This document shows positions 26,115 through 40,500 of a stretch of DNA of 64,000 nucleotides, in pieces. Position numbers and translations under genes: made by a program. Origin of the DNA: Solea solea (lineage: Eukaryota > Chordata > Actinopteri > Pleuronectiformes > Soleidae); NCBI RefSeq assembly GCF_958295425.1, contig NC_081152.1, forward strand, positions 1,800,717-1,864,716, written 5' to 3'. Within the stretch, counting starts at the first letter, position 1; every line of letters starts with the position of its first letter. The notes under the pieces were generated by a model that worked only from the letters and a program-made list of their open reading frames with translations, made no database searches and had not been told where the DNA came from.

Positions 26115-27967
26115 GTTAGGAACTCCATCTGAGTTAGTCTGCGGGCAAAGAGACAGCACACTGTCACTCTGGTCCAGACTAAAATAATGAAATGTTTCAA
26201 TTCATGATCCTCCTCTTACACCACGAGACTGAGCTGATGAACAGCTGATCTTTCAGTGTACAGCCCAGGGAAATTGCCACAAACAGCAACAAGCAAATAC
26301 ACTTCAACTAATAAAGCATTCAAAAGACTTGAATCAACTTACACTAGAGCTTCGTGAGGCCATTTAAAAAAGTTCAGACTCACTTGGGCTCATACATTGA
26401 TGTGTTGGACTGTTGTTTTAAACACTTTCCCCTCGGGATGAATAAAGTATTTCTATTCTATTCTATTCTATTCTATTCTATTCTATTCTATACAAGTTAA
26501 TGGTACAAGTGTGTTTTCTGACCCCAAACTGCGCACGCACATTTCTGTGACGTAGCTCTCGAAAGGCTCTATAAAGATTTATAACATTTAACAAATATTC
26601 TACTTAGCTCAGTTGGTGCTCGCACAGCACGATACATGCACACGCACATATGACTCTGCTGGGCTCACATCAGCCAAAGCTCTGTCTGCGTTAAGAGTGA
26701 CGAGGTTGAAAGTGCCGGTGCAGGCATGTATGTGATGTGGTTTTTTGCAGCATGGTCTCATGGTTCCCATGAAGGGGCCATGAAGTCTGAAGCCTGTATA
26801 AGCTGATTAGAGCTGAGCAACTCAAGCTTTATGTGCGTGTCAGAGTGCAAGTGTGTGTAAGTGTGTGTGTGTGAGTGTGAGTGTGTTATTTGGGCTGATT
26901 ATTTAGTGTTTGGAATGTTTTGTATTCTTACATGGATTTATATTGAATGTGTAGAGCAAACATAAGGTCTGATGTGGCTGTTAAAGGGCAGTTCTGTAGG
27001 TGAGGTCATCCTCACTGGACTTTTGCATGTGTGTGTGTGTGTGTGCATGACTGTGTGTGTGTGTAAGTGTGTGTACTTCTGGTAGGAGAGTGCTCAAGGG
27101 CCCCGTGGTGTGTGTCAACTCTCTTAAAGCCTCTGGCTATTTGCTGCTTTCGAGATTTCAGTTGATTTCTTAGAGTCGAAACGAGCGCAGGTTTCTCTTA
27201 GAAACGCCACACACACCAAAGCAGAAGTGACTGTGGAATAAAATCAGTTGAAGTCGGTGCAGGAGGAGCCGAGTGAAGGACCAACCAGAAAAGACGTGTG
27301 CCACTCTCTTGGAGAGCAAGGAGAGCTAAGCTAAGAACTCTCAACTGCTATAAGAGGATAGAACGCGAGACACCATTTTTTTCCTGGTTGGAGGATCAGT
27401 GTCGAGCTACTCGTGGGTTTTATTCTCGTGGTCAGTTGGTCCAGTGAACATGCAGCACACCGGGCCCTCTGTAACATCAGTCATGGCCTCCCGCTGGACC
27501 CTGCCCAGCTCTCAAACAGGTAAAAATGACACAAGGGACGAGTCAGGGATCTGAAGATGAGTGTTTAGAGTATTTAAATGTGTATCAGAACAAAAGGACC
27601 CACATGTTTGCATGAAGCACTTGCTACTTAACTCAAATGATGGTAAAAATGTCACATCATTTGAGTTAAGTGGCAAGTGCAAAATGTAAAATCAGATCCG
27701 ACCTTAATGAACAAATGTAATTATGTACGTTTGTGTTTTAGCCACTGATCCACAAACACAGAGAGATTACCCTCTGAAGTATTACATCAGCAGGTCAGAG
27801 ACCAGTTCTGGGTCTAAGACAAACAAAGAACATAAGCAGCATTAACTCTTATTAAAGTTTTAGTTATGGAAACAGCAGCTGATTGGTCACTTTGTGGAAT
27901 CATTGACATCTATGAGTTTGTGTGTTATTGACTTAAGCCTGGGTTAGCTTTAGCAGGAAACTGACAA

Positions 27968-28000
<33 letters not shown>

Positions 28001-31000
28001 GCTGGGATGCGAGCGCCTCCAGGCTCAGATGTTAATAGAGATTGATTTTCTCTGAGTAAAATTAGAAAATCTGCTCGGTGCTAGATTGCATATCGATGGG
28101 GCTCAGTGGCAGAGGGAGGTGTCTTTCAACTTGATGGTTGTTGGTTAAATTCTCAGCTCCGCATGTCTACATCTTTGGGCAAGACACTTAACCCTATGTT
28201 GCTGTGCCGGCAGCGTGTGACTGTGTATGAAAGTGTGAGTGAATGGGAGAATGGAAAAACTAGTGTAAAGTTCACACACTTCCATGTGTGTGAATGTGGT
28301 TTTTTTTGTGTTTTGCTACAAGATTAGATATAATAATATCTCTATAATATTGTAAAGGTTTCAGGCTACAATTATATATACAATTAAATAATTATACAAT
28401 TATATTCATTTGTTTAGAAATGACACTGGTTTTAATGTGTGGCTTTACTTTTGATTCAGTGTTTTAAGGCACATTCTATCAAATTCGTAAAGTCTTGATT
28501 TTCATTTGGACCTCACTCCCATTAGTGTAAAATATAAAATCAATATCACATAAGAATAATAGCAAAGGGTCACACAGTGGTGAAGTGGCTCAGCATTGTT
28601 GCCTTGCTGCAAGAAGGTCACCGGTTTGGATGGGTTACACACAGGAGCTTTAATGGAATCAGAATCTGACTGTGTCTCTTGTTTGGCCGTTGTTCTGTAG
28701 TGTCTCCTGCAGCAGAGAGGCTGCGCAACATACTGGGTGAAGATGACAGCACCCCGACGCCCACCATTTTCACTGAGATGGACACGCTCCAGCAAGACGG
28801 CGGTGAATTAGAGTGGAAAGAGTCTGCGAGGTAAACACTCACAGTGTATGTGTGGGACAGTGGGCAGAGCCTTCATTCATTTAGGATGTGGAGTCTCATT
28901 TGGATGGTATTTAGGGGTTGCATTTCAAACATGATGGTAGACTTGTTATTTAAGCTACAGTTCAAATTGGCATTCCTTAACATAGACACGTTTCCTCCCC
29001 TTCATGCCCTCTTTGTAGGTGGGTGAAGTTTGAGGAGAAGGTGGAGGAGGGAGGAGAAAGATGGAGCAAGCCTCATGTTTCCACACTGACACTCCACAGC
29101 CTGTTTGAGCTCAGGACGTGTCTGCAGACGGGGAGCATTCTGCTCGACCTGGAAGGCTACTCACTGCCACAGATAGTGGGTGAGTCACACAGCATTTATC
29201 CACGGCTGGGTGTGGACATCGGCACCAGAAACAAGAAAAAATAACATGAATGACACATTTCATAGATCAGTAGAGTGCATCATTCACTTTAATCACGTTC
29301 AAGATTCAACATTATTTATGATTGTGCAGTTTTTTCTCTCCACTGATGCCTAGTGTTTGCTCATTGTTGGGTTTCTCTGCACTCTATAATAGTGTAAAGG
29401 TTTTTGACTACTATGTACAGTGCCTTGTGATGATGAACCCCTGAGGACAAAAGTACATCCTAGTTTTATTTTGGATGCTTCCATTATTTGACTTAGCACA
29501 CAGAAATTTAATTATTCCACAAAAAACAAAAACTACCAGGGTCAAAATGATTAGCTAATAGTCGGTTGTGTATCCTTTTCTGCTGCCTAACAGTCTGCTG
29601 TCGTCTGTTGTAGTCTCAGACACGTCTCCTGAGGAATCCCAGTCCATTCTTCTTTGGCAATTCTCTCAGGCTCCTCCAGATTTGATGGCCTTCTGACATG
29701 GACCTTCATCTTCAGTTCACGTCTAAGATTTTCAATGGGATTTAAGTCCGGACTGTGTGCCGGCCAGTCAATAACGTTCACTTTGGTCTTCTGGAGGTGG
29801 TTCTTCACCAGGAGCGACCTATGTTTTGCGTCATTGTCGTGCTGGAAGACGAAGCGACGACCCAGACCCAGTTTTGCTGCAGACTGATTCAGGTTTTCTT
29901 TCAAAATCTTCACATATCCTTCTTTCTTCATGATTCCTTCCACCTTGACGAGATTCCCAGTTCCAGACGCACAAAAAAATCCCCACAGCAGTTTCACTCT
30001 GGAGACCGTGTTCTTTGGTTTTACGCCTCTCCAAACATAAGCAATGTGTCTATGGCCAAAGAGCTCCAGCTTTGTCTCATCAGACCAAAGGACATGCTTC
30101 CAGTATGCTAAATCTTTCTCCAGGTGGTGCTTAGCATACTTCAGTCTGGCTTGAAGGTGTCTCTTGTGCAGAAGTGGAGTTCTTCTTGGTCTGTAACCCC
30201 ACAGTCCATTTCTGTGCAGAGCTACAGTTCCTGACTTGGCTCAGTCATTCACTAGCGTCTTGGCAGTTATTCTAGGCTCTTTGGACACATCTCTCTACAG
30301 TTTTCTTTCCAGAGTCTTTCAAATGTTCCGCTTCCTACGTCTGCCAGGCTTGTTCTGTATCGTGTGGCTCTCCTTGAATTTCTTGATGATGCTTCTCTTT
30401 CCAGTTCTTGACACTTGGAAACGCTGTGATAACTTCCTTCTCCTGCTGTGTGAGCATCAACAATACTCTTTCTCAAGTCTAAACTGATATCTTTTTTACT
30501 TTTGGAATGATGTTTTCTCAAGTGACAACTCAAACCCTTACTGAACATTTTATACTGTGTGTAAATTGGGAGATAACTCTCAGTTTTAACTTGATTTTAA
30601 AAGTTTTAAGCACGTCATTGCACAACAGTGGTTTGTCCTGTGGTTAAATAAAAAGTTCAGTTCTTTATAATTTTGACCCTGGTAGTTTTTGTTTTTTGTG
30701 GAATAATTTCATTTCTGTGTGCAAAGTCAAATAATGGAAGCATCCAAAAAATACAAGTAGGATGTTTGAAAAGGCTGTGGTAAAAAAAATACTTGATGAT
30801 GATGAAGCAGAATACAAATGATCAGACTGAAAGCTATAGATAAAAGTATTGTACTTCATGAGGTAGGAATGTTGTAATAATAGTGCACATCAAGAATAAT
30901 ACAGTAATATTGCACATCAAGGAAGCCTTGTTCTGCTGTACAGGGTTCTGACTGCCCATGGGAAGAAACTATTAACCTATTAACTGAGCCTTTGTTCAGC

Positions 31001-31508
31001 TCCTAATAGTCCTGTACCGCCAGTGCGCCACACAGAAATGGCTACATACAAATGAGAATAAATAAACTTGAGCCCAAAAATTTGAAGGATCAAGATTAGG
31101 CAAGAACTGGTGGATTTGAGTGTAATACCTTTGTACTAAGTGGTTGTAAACATATGAAATCACATATGTTTATGCAAATGTAACTGTGTTGTCACCTTCA
31201 GATGAGATAGTGGAGCGGCAGATCACTGATGGCCTCATTCCTCCTGACCTGAAGGAAAAGATCAGTTTCGTGCTCCTGAGGAAACATCGTCACCAGACCA
31301 AGAAACCCATCCATCGTTCACTGGCAGACATCGGGAAGTCCTCCAACTCTACTACCAGTAAGTCTGAGTGTGTCTTTCTCAACTACCAATCAGCAATCAC
31401 CAAACGACCACACTAACTAATGCTTCCTTTGCTTTCTGCCCTCTCGATCACCACCCGTTTAACCTCTTCCTCGGTGTAATTGCTCCTTGCTCATCCTTTT
31501 CATGTGCT

Positions 31509-31539
<31 letters not shown>

Positions 31540-34500
31540 GTCAGTTCGTAGTCCTCAGGTTAATCTGAGTCGTAGCACTAGTTCAGCCTCTGGGATCCAT
31601 CGCTCCACAGAAGACCTACGCTCTCGGCAGGCAAGCAGCCTTGGCCGCCTTTGTGAGTCTAACCACACAAAATCTCCGACACGCACATGCTTACAAGCTC
31701 CCACCAAGTGTCATTAACCACAGAAGCTGTGCTTCCATCATGGTATGGTTCAGTTTGGTACAGTACAGTGCGCTTTGGAATGGTAAAGCCCTGGGTCAGG
31801 CTTGCATTTCAACTGACAGCAGTACCTTGGTTGGTGGGATGTGGGCTGTGCATCAGACAGAGACGTAGCATGACATTGTACCAAGTCATTGAAACATAAT
31901 CCTCTACAGAAACATTGTGAAACACTGTGAACTTGCCTTAGTGCCCTCCGTGTTGCTTTTGCAACCCTTTAATGTAATAATAAAATTAAAATACAATTTA
32001 TTTTTCCATATTTGTAAAAAGTACTGTTGAATGCAATATGATAGAAATGGCAACTGAACAAATCTATGGCATGTTTTGTGTTTAAATGTGTGGTTTGTTT
32101 ACAGATAACGCCCAGAGTCGAAGCATGAACGATATTTCTGATACACCAAGCACAGATCAGGTAAATGTTGTGTTCAGTATTTCATGTTTCGTTTATGTGT
32201 TCATGAGAATCCATTAGATTAGATTAGATTAGAGTGAATTCAGGTAAAAAATAAAAATAAAAACAGGACACAAAATCAAAAAGACAAACAAGCGGAGAAG
32301 AAAACCAGCCACTATGAATCAGTATCTACATTTAAACAATAGCAGAGATACCTTAACTTTAGAAGACTGTAATTGGTGGCTTTCACCTTTCACTCCAACA
32401 GTGTGTTACACATTCGATTGAGCTTTAGCTGAATAAAATGTGCCATGTTGAGTGAACAGCAGGTACATTTACAGTATGTGTATTATTTGTAGGATTCACA
32501 TTCCAGTATCTCTATATCCTACACTTGTTATTGCATTGACTTATACACAGTAGCTGCCTGAGTCATTATTGATTTGCAGTCAGCTAATATCCTGTTGCCT
32601 GTGGGGTGGAATGCTTCAGATGTGTGCACATACAGTGCCATGTTCATCTTTTGATGTCAAACCCAAATGTTTTCTATGTCTATGGCAAAAATAAAGGAAT
32701 TGGCCTCATTGTTCCAATACTATAGGAGGTAAACACACATGCCCCAACTGTGCACTGAAACTTTGTTTTCTGAAACTCTGAGTCTTGCTTTATGAGGACT
32801 AATGAATGCGTCTAATCCACATGGCTTGGCAGCAGAAGTGGGAATTTCTCATAACATGGACCTGTGTGTGTGCATGTGTGTGTGTGTGCGTGCGTGTGTG
32901 TGTGTTATTGTGTGTGTGTTATTGTGTGCATATTCTTAAGCTCTGCTTTGCTTGAATAAAAGCTCATAATATTATTATATTTCCTTTCTGTTTGTGCCAA
33001 AGAATGCAATAACTTGAGATCCTGTGTCACTACACTCATTGTTAACCAGTAGCAGTAATTTGGTGTGTGTGTGTGTGTGTGTGCACATGTCATTCTGAAA
33101 AATAATATGTAGTCATGTGCATGAGCCCAGAATCAGAAGGTGATGTGGCTTTGATCTGACACCATGGTTTCACAGTCAGGGGCACAATATGAGGGGTTAG
33201 AGCAATGCTCTAAATTGGTGGCCAACTGATAAATACTGTAATTCCCCAAACACATGAGTGAGTTCTTGGTAAAAGTTAAAGCTGCTGTCAGTGATATTGT
33301 GTTCTAGCTAACTTCCTGTCCACTGCTGGACCGCCTCCTTGTAGAGTTCTGGCTCCTGATTGGAGAGATTTGAGATTTTATACTATGAACAGCTTGAGAA
33401 AGTTAAACTAAAAGCTTAAATCTAGCATTTTCTCTAGTTTTCTTATCCAAATTGTTACCGTAACTGGAATAGTTTTGTTTCACCAGATCACATGACAAAT
33501 GGGCCTCAGCTGCAATACAGGCAGCTAGGAAAGATCAGCTAAAGAGCATCATGCCTCGGTTTATAAGACCTTTTTTTTTTTCTCCTCCAGATGAAGAACA
33601 AGTTCATGAAGAAGATTCCTCGTGATGCTGAAGCATCCAATGTCCTGATAGGCGAGGTGGATTTTCTCGACAAGCCCTTTGTCTCCTTTGTACGTTTGGC
33701 TCAAGCCACAACACTGGGAGGCCTCACTGAAGTCCCCGTACCAACCAGGTGGGTGTCTTTGAAGTCTTTATATCTTTGTGTGTCCTCATATGTATTAGCA
33801 CTCACGTTTTCTGTTCTGTTGTAGGTTTCTCTTCATCCTCCTGGGTCCTCCTGGTAAGACCAAGTCCTACAATGAGATTGGGAGGGCTATTGCTACGCTC
33901 ATGGTGGACGAAGTAAGTGCCCAATTTACAGACAACACTCTTGGGGAACTGTGGTCAGGGCCGTTGCAGCTGAGTGGGTAAAGCAAGCATCTATCTGTGC
34001 TACCCAACTGAGAGCTAGTAAGCTACCATGCCTATTCTAGCTGCTCCCCAATGAAAACAGACATGTGTCTCTGTGTCCCTGTTTGCGTTGGCCATGAATA
34101 TGCTTGTGAAATCAGTGGAAGTGAAGTGCAGAGGTCCATTGTCCAGATCTGGCACCCGACAACCTCCGATTAGAGCATTTATGGACGATCTCACTGTAAC
34201 AGCAACACCAGTGCCCGGATGCAGGTGGCTTCTCCAAGGTCTTTACATGGGCATGAATGAGCTCCAAGCCTGCAAACTTCAGGTCCTTAGTCATGAGGAA
34301 AGGAAAAGTGACTGACCGGTTCCGCTTCACCCTGGGAGAAAAGCCAGTGAATACTGCATCTTACTTTGATATTTTTCTCTCTACCTCTTTCATTCCAGCT
34401 GTTCAGTGACGTTGCTTACAAAGCACGCGACCGCGACGACTTGATTGCGGGCGTTGATGAGTTTCTGGATGAGGTGATCGTCCTCCCTCCAGGAGAATGG

Positions 34501-37500
34501 GACCCAAAAATACGCATTGAACCTCCAAAGAAGGTCCCGTCGGCTGAAATGAGGCATGTAAATTAACAAAGCATCCTTATTCCCATCTTGTTTGCAGATT
34601 AACAAAACTTTCAAAACTTTCCGGTCACATAAACCAACTGTTATAGCAACCCCTGACTGCATACACAATAGGATCCATGTAAATGTATTGTCTTTATCTC
34701 AGGAAGTCCGTGCTGAACCTGAATGAGCTGGGTCAGATGAACGGCTCAGCCGGAGGAGCAGCTGGAGGTGAAGACGAAGCGTTTCCTTTGCCACACGAGC
34801 TCGGAGAAGAGTTGAAATTTACTGGGAGGTGAGAGAGAACTGAATAGAATTAAATCAAACAACAGTTATATCCATGTTCTTAACAGTGTCCTCCATCTTG
34901 ATTGAATAGGTTTGGTGGAGGATTATGGCTAGACATTAAAAGGAAGATCCCATGGTATTGCAGTGATATCTACGATGGCTTCCATATTCAGTCCATCTCC
35001 ACTGTGCTCTTCATCTACCTGGGCTGTATCACAAATGCCATCACCTTTGGAGGACTGCTAGGAGATGCTACTGACAATTACCAGGTCCTCATAATCCAGC
35101 CTCTCCAGATTGTTGCAGCCTAAATGCCCTATTGCCCTACATGACTTCTTAAGAAAAATTTGAAAAATTGAAATACTCCAGTCCGAGTTAACATTTAGTA
35201 CATGACAGATGTGTGATAGTGTCTCTGTCCCCTCTTGTTCTCTCAGGGTGTGATGGAGAGTTTCCTTGGTACTGCTTTAGCAGGGACTGTCTTTTGTTTG
35301 TTTGGTGGACAACCTCTCATCATCCTCAGCTCCACTGGACCTATTCTCATCTTTGAAAAACTGCTTTATGAATTCAGCAAGTAAGACACCAAGATACACA
35401 GTGTATACAGATAGAGTAAGGTTAAATCCCATTTCACCCCCTTTCACTTTTATGCTATGAGTTCTGAGTTCTGATGTAAATGGAACACAGTGGTAGAAAT
35501 GGGATCAAGAGTAGATCTCTCTCTTTGACACACCTCATTTTAACAGGAGTAATGGTATTGACTACATGGAGCTGCGCCTGTGGATTGGCCTGCACTCGTG
35601 TCTGCAGTGTTTCGTGCTTGTCCTCTCCGACGCCAGCTACATCATCAAGTACATGACTCGCTTCACAGAGGAGGGTTTCTCCAGCCTCATCTCCTTCATC
35701 TTCATCTCTGACGCCATTAAGAAGATGGTGGGTGATGAGCTCTGCCAGTGCATGCAGCAAAAAGAACAAATACATTACCAGTACCATGGATTTATCATGT
35801 TCTTCTCCACAGGTCGGAGCTTTTAAGTACTACCCCATTAACCGTGGTTTTAAGCCTGACTATGTAACAGCCTACAAATGTGAATGCCTCCCTCCAGACC
35901 AGGGTGAGTCTACAAAGTCTATTGTTGCGCCTGAATGTCATTCATATTTAATAACACATAACATCTCACATAACATATTCAAAAATGTACCTGAATATTT
36001 AGTGATGCAATCTGAGCTGCTATACTTCAGTAAGTCCGGGGAGAGTTCTAAAAGAAGATCAAGGATGTGGTAGAGAGAAAGAGTCTACTGACAGTCACTT
36101 GTCATTTATCAGTTGAATTATCTGTTGACATGATGCTGAATACCTAATACTTAAAAGAGAAATATCACAGACAATTAAATTCCATTCAATTGTATTTGTA
36201 TAGCACCGAATCACAACATGCATTATCTCAAGGCACTGCACATAGACAACATCATGGAGAGCAGAGAAACCTAAGAACAAATCTCTGACAGAACCACACT
36301 CAAAGATGTGCAGCATCTGCCTCGACCGGTTGGGGTGAAAGGAAAAAAAGGGGGACAGAAAGGGGGGAGAGAAAGGACAAGAGGGAGGTCAAGTTATAAG
36401 TGAGAGGAAAGGAAGGAATGACTAGGGAGACAAAGAACAAGGTTAATGACATATAATGAAGTCATATTCATACCCTGAGTGTGAGAGAGTGAGTGTGAGT
36501 GCACCTCATGTCACCACAGTCTATAGCAGCAGAAGTCTATATATAAGTCTATATATATATATACTATACACAAATATCACCTGGTGAACAAAATGGGGCT
36601 TTTCATAAATGGACAGACTTGTAAAGCAGAACATTTACATTTCTCCCGCTTAACAAATCACACCCAACCAGTTAATAAATAGATACATTAATAGAATGAG
36701 ACTCTATTGCTTATATGTGCTCTCTTAGCATTTAGTAGTTGTTATAAAATTCCCACAAAGTGAAAAAGAAAAAACTGTATCTGCCCTCTTAATCTGATCC
36801 TGTTCCTTGGGTTATGCCCCGGTCTCCGACTTAGTTGCGTGGATATTGCTTTATTGTTTTTGCAGCTGCTTACAGTTCTGACACAGACGCAGGGTTCTGA
36901 AAACATAATACTGCACTCTAATGATTAATAATATTTGTTGGGATCAACATCTTTAGGAAATGATCTGACAGGAAAACAGCGTAACAATTCATCAACTTGT
37001 GACTTTTGTGTCTTTTCTTTTGTGTCTTCTTCCCTTCTTCTTCTGTCTTTTGCTTCTTTGCGTCTCGCTTTGGGACGCTGCCTAAAAACGTGAGTATGAG
37101 TGTGTGGATCGTGCTCCTGCTCCTGTACGTGCTGAGATCACACTGTACTTTACTGCAGCCTGTAAATGATCATTGTTACAGAGAAGGAATGTTGACGTGA
37201 CTCATCGTTCTTTTCTTTTTGTTTCTTTCTATGTTTAGCACCTGCACTGGGCTTCAATACTTCAGCTCCTCTTGGAGACGACAACATGACACTGCTGGTA
37301 AGTGTCTCTGATTCATAACAATTAAAGGTACAGAAGCGTACTGCATTCACAGGCGACTATTTAAAGAGATATGTTGTCCAACAACAGCAATAATAGTAAT
37401 GAATTGAAAAATTCTGAATAAAAAAAAAAATGTTTTCCTAAAAAGAAAAAAATGGGTCTGATTTACATTTTTTACAACATTTTAGTTTAGTTTTACTAAA

Positions 37501-40500
37501 TTAAAATCTTTTTGAACAAACAAGATGATTTTACTCCCAAAAAATGAATACATTAATTATTTTTAAAAATCAGCTTTTGCCTGAAGTCTTTTTTCCTAGA
37601 AATCTATTTTTGCTCAGGTTTCCTGAATCACAAGATGTTTTTTAAGTTTCTATTATTTTTCTACTTTTTTACATTCTGCTCTGAATTATGTCTCTTGTTC
37701 TTTTTTATTCTGTATTCTCTCTTCTCTTCTTGTCACCTTCGTCTCCACTCATCCCTCTTCCCCCTCCCACCCTTCCTTGTCTCCTCCTCCCTCCCACCGC
37801 TCATGTTTGAAGTTCAACTTGACTGACCTGGACTGGAGTCAGATGAGTAAGAAGGATTGCGTGAAGTACGGTGGCTCTCTGGTGGGGAACTCCTGTAAGT
37901 ATGTTCCTGACCTGGCCCTCATGTCCTTCATCCTCTTCTTCGGCACTTACTCCATGACCGTCTCTTTGAAGAAATTCAAGTTCAGCCGCTACTTCCCGAC
38001 AAAGGTAAGAGAGCCAGACACTCACCTGCAGCAGGAGATTTTCCCAAACACTGTTCCAGATGATTTATCCCTGAATGTAAACAGTGACCTTCACAGAAAA
38101 GAAAAGACGATTGTTGCTGCATGTTCATCAGTTGCTATGAATTTACAATTCCATTGTTTACATGGATGCAAATGATCTGATTGTGATGGTGTGCGTACAC
38201 ATGCATCGTTTAGTCAGAATGAACTATTTTGACGTAAAATCAGAAGAAGACAAACGTGTCTGCTTGTGTGAGGTGACGTTTGTAAAGTGGCTCAAGCTGA
38301 AAATAACATCAACATTTTGCCACATTTAGCTTCAAACTATGTTTAAGAAAGTTGTCACTGTATATATATTCATATATATACATATATACATTAAATAAAT
38401 GTATATATATATACATACATTAAATTAAATAAATGTATCACAAATATTGTCCATGTAAACATAGCGATTGACTTGTCCCCCCCACACGATCCAAACCACC
38501 ACTCTGTCCTCCTGTCCCTGAATGTCGTCCAGCTGCGCTCCCTGATCAGTGATTTTGCCATCATCATCTCCATCCTGCTCTTCTGTGGGCTGGACTGTCT
38601 GCTGGAGCTGAACACCCCCAAACTGCACGTGCCCACTGAGATCAAGGTCCACTCCTCCTCCTCCCTAACTCCTCTCTCACTTTCCCCACTGCTCATATGC
38701 TTCTTTTTCCTTTCGGGATGTAGTTTCTGACTTCAAATACATTTTAAAGGAATACCTCACACATTTGCATGTGGCTTTGTATTGTTAGAATAGCATCAGG
38801 ATCAGTTTTTCCCTTTCCAATTTTGCCCTACGCTGGATCGCGTCATTTGACTCAGCGTAGGGCAAACGTCAGTTCAAGGTTTGAAACTACAACGCCAGTT
38901 CTGCACTTTTTAGACTCACCCATAGGGGGACAAGACTTCATTCCCAGAATGTAAACATGGTGTCCACCATCTTATATATATACATATTATATTTTTTTTA
39001 ATTCCTCACTCTCGCGAGGCAGCGAGTGCAGTGCATGCTGGGAGTTGTTGTCCTTTGTCTACATGAGCCAAAATTATATTTTTCTGTCTTTCTCGGCCAA
39101 GAAGGCACTATTATATTATAATATTATGTCACATTTCTACGACATAAATGACCCAGTTTGTGAAATATTCCTTTAAATGTGTACTTCCTGTGGATTTATC
39201 AGTGTGATGATCCTCCTCTCTTGTCTCTCGTCTTCATTTACCGCACATAAACAATCTCTTCTGTGTGTGTCTTTCCTTTTCACGGCAAATGTTTGTTTTT
39301 CTTGGTGTGTTTGCATTTTGACGGACGCACAGCTGAGGAAGCTGATCAGTGATTTTGCCATCTTCATGTCAATCATGTCCTTTGTGGGTCTGGATATGTT
39401 GATCGGGTTAGACACGCCCAAACTAATCGTTCCAACTGAGTTCAAGGTATTTTGATTTCATACTAAATCATGTGTGTGTGTCTGTGTGTGTGTGTGTTAA
39501 TACCATGCTGGTGTGTATGTAAGCAGTGGTGGAAAGTAATTAGATTACTAATTTAGAATATGTGGAGATAACATAAAAGACAAAAACAACATATTTGTAT
39601 ATCATGAGCTGGGTCACCATTTTGAACCACCCTGTCTTTACAGTAGCCTGTGATGGACAAACTAAACATCTTTTTAGTTTTGATGCTAACTTCTGTTGAT
39701 GTTTGTTGACATTATTATTCTGCCTTTGTTTGGTCTTTGTGAACAGAAAGTGACGTAACGTCATTTGTTCGCTGAAAACAGGCTCTGTCAAGCAAAACTA
39801 TCAGGCACGTTTGTGAGAATTCAGCAGCAGTGTAGGGGCGGGTGGGGACAAGAAACGTTTACCTGTCAAACTTCGGATCTTTTCACGGATGCGTCTTACT
39901 CTTCCCTCACTTCCTGTGTGCAGCGTGGGAATGTCACCAGGTGACACAAGATCTAAACACAACAAACAAAGACACAGTCATGTGAAGCTGATCGGCTAGT
40001 AAACGATATTTACACAATGTTATATTTAAAAAGTCACTTTTTTTACATTAAAAATAAAATAAACAGTAAAAAAAAAAAATAATAATAGTTTTTTAAAAAG
40101 TCATAAATTATTTGTCATGAAACCAAATGGTTGGTCTTAATGTTTTTAACCTAAACATGGAAATGTATGTAATTTTCACTATAAATTATAAAATAGAGAA
40201 GCAAATCTAACGACTTCTTCCACCACTGCAGGCTTGTGCATGCACACAGTTTAACACTGTGACCATTGCTCTACATTAATTGTTGCCGTTGTGCGTTTAC
40301 GCTGCAGCCCACACGTCCTGAGCGTGGCTGGCTGGTGATGCCGTTTGGTAAGAACCCCTGGTGGTGGTACCTGGCCAGCTCTGTCCCCGCCCTCCTCGTC
40401 ACCATCCTCATCTTCATGGACCAGCAGATCAGCGCCGTCATCGTCAACCGCAAGGAAAACAAACTGAAGGTCAGTGAGCAAAAAGAAATCGACTCAACCA

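Noticed and set aside
29755..30111. Plus-strand 118-residue frame in slc4a5 intron 4
   Set aside because: It is the antisense shadow of the Tc1 transposase.
34554..34566. GT donor at CAT/GTAAAT for slc4a5 exon 10
   Set aside because: It would join the next exon out of frame and lead to a stop within a few codons, whereas the GC donor restores the conserved KSVLNL continuation.
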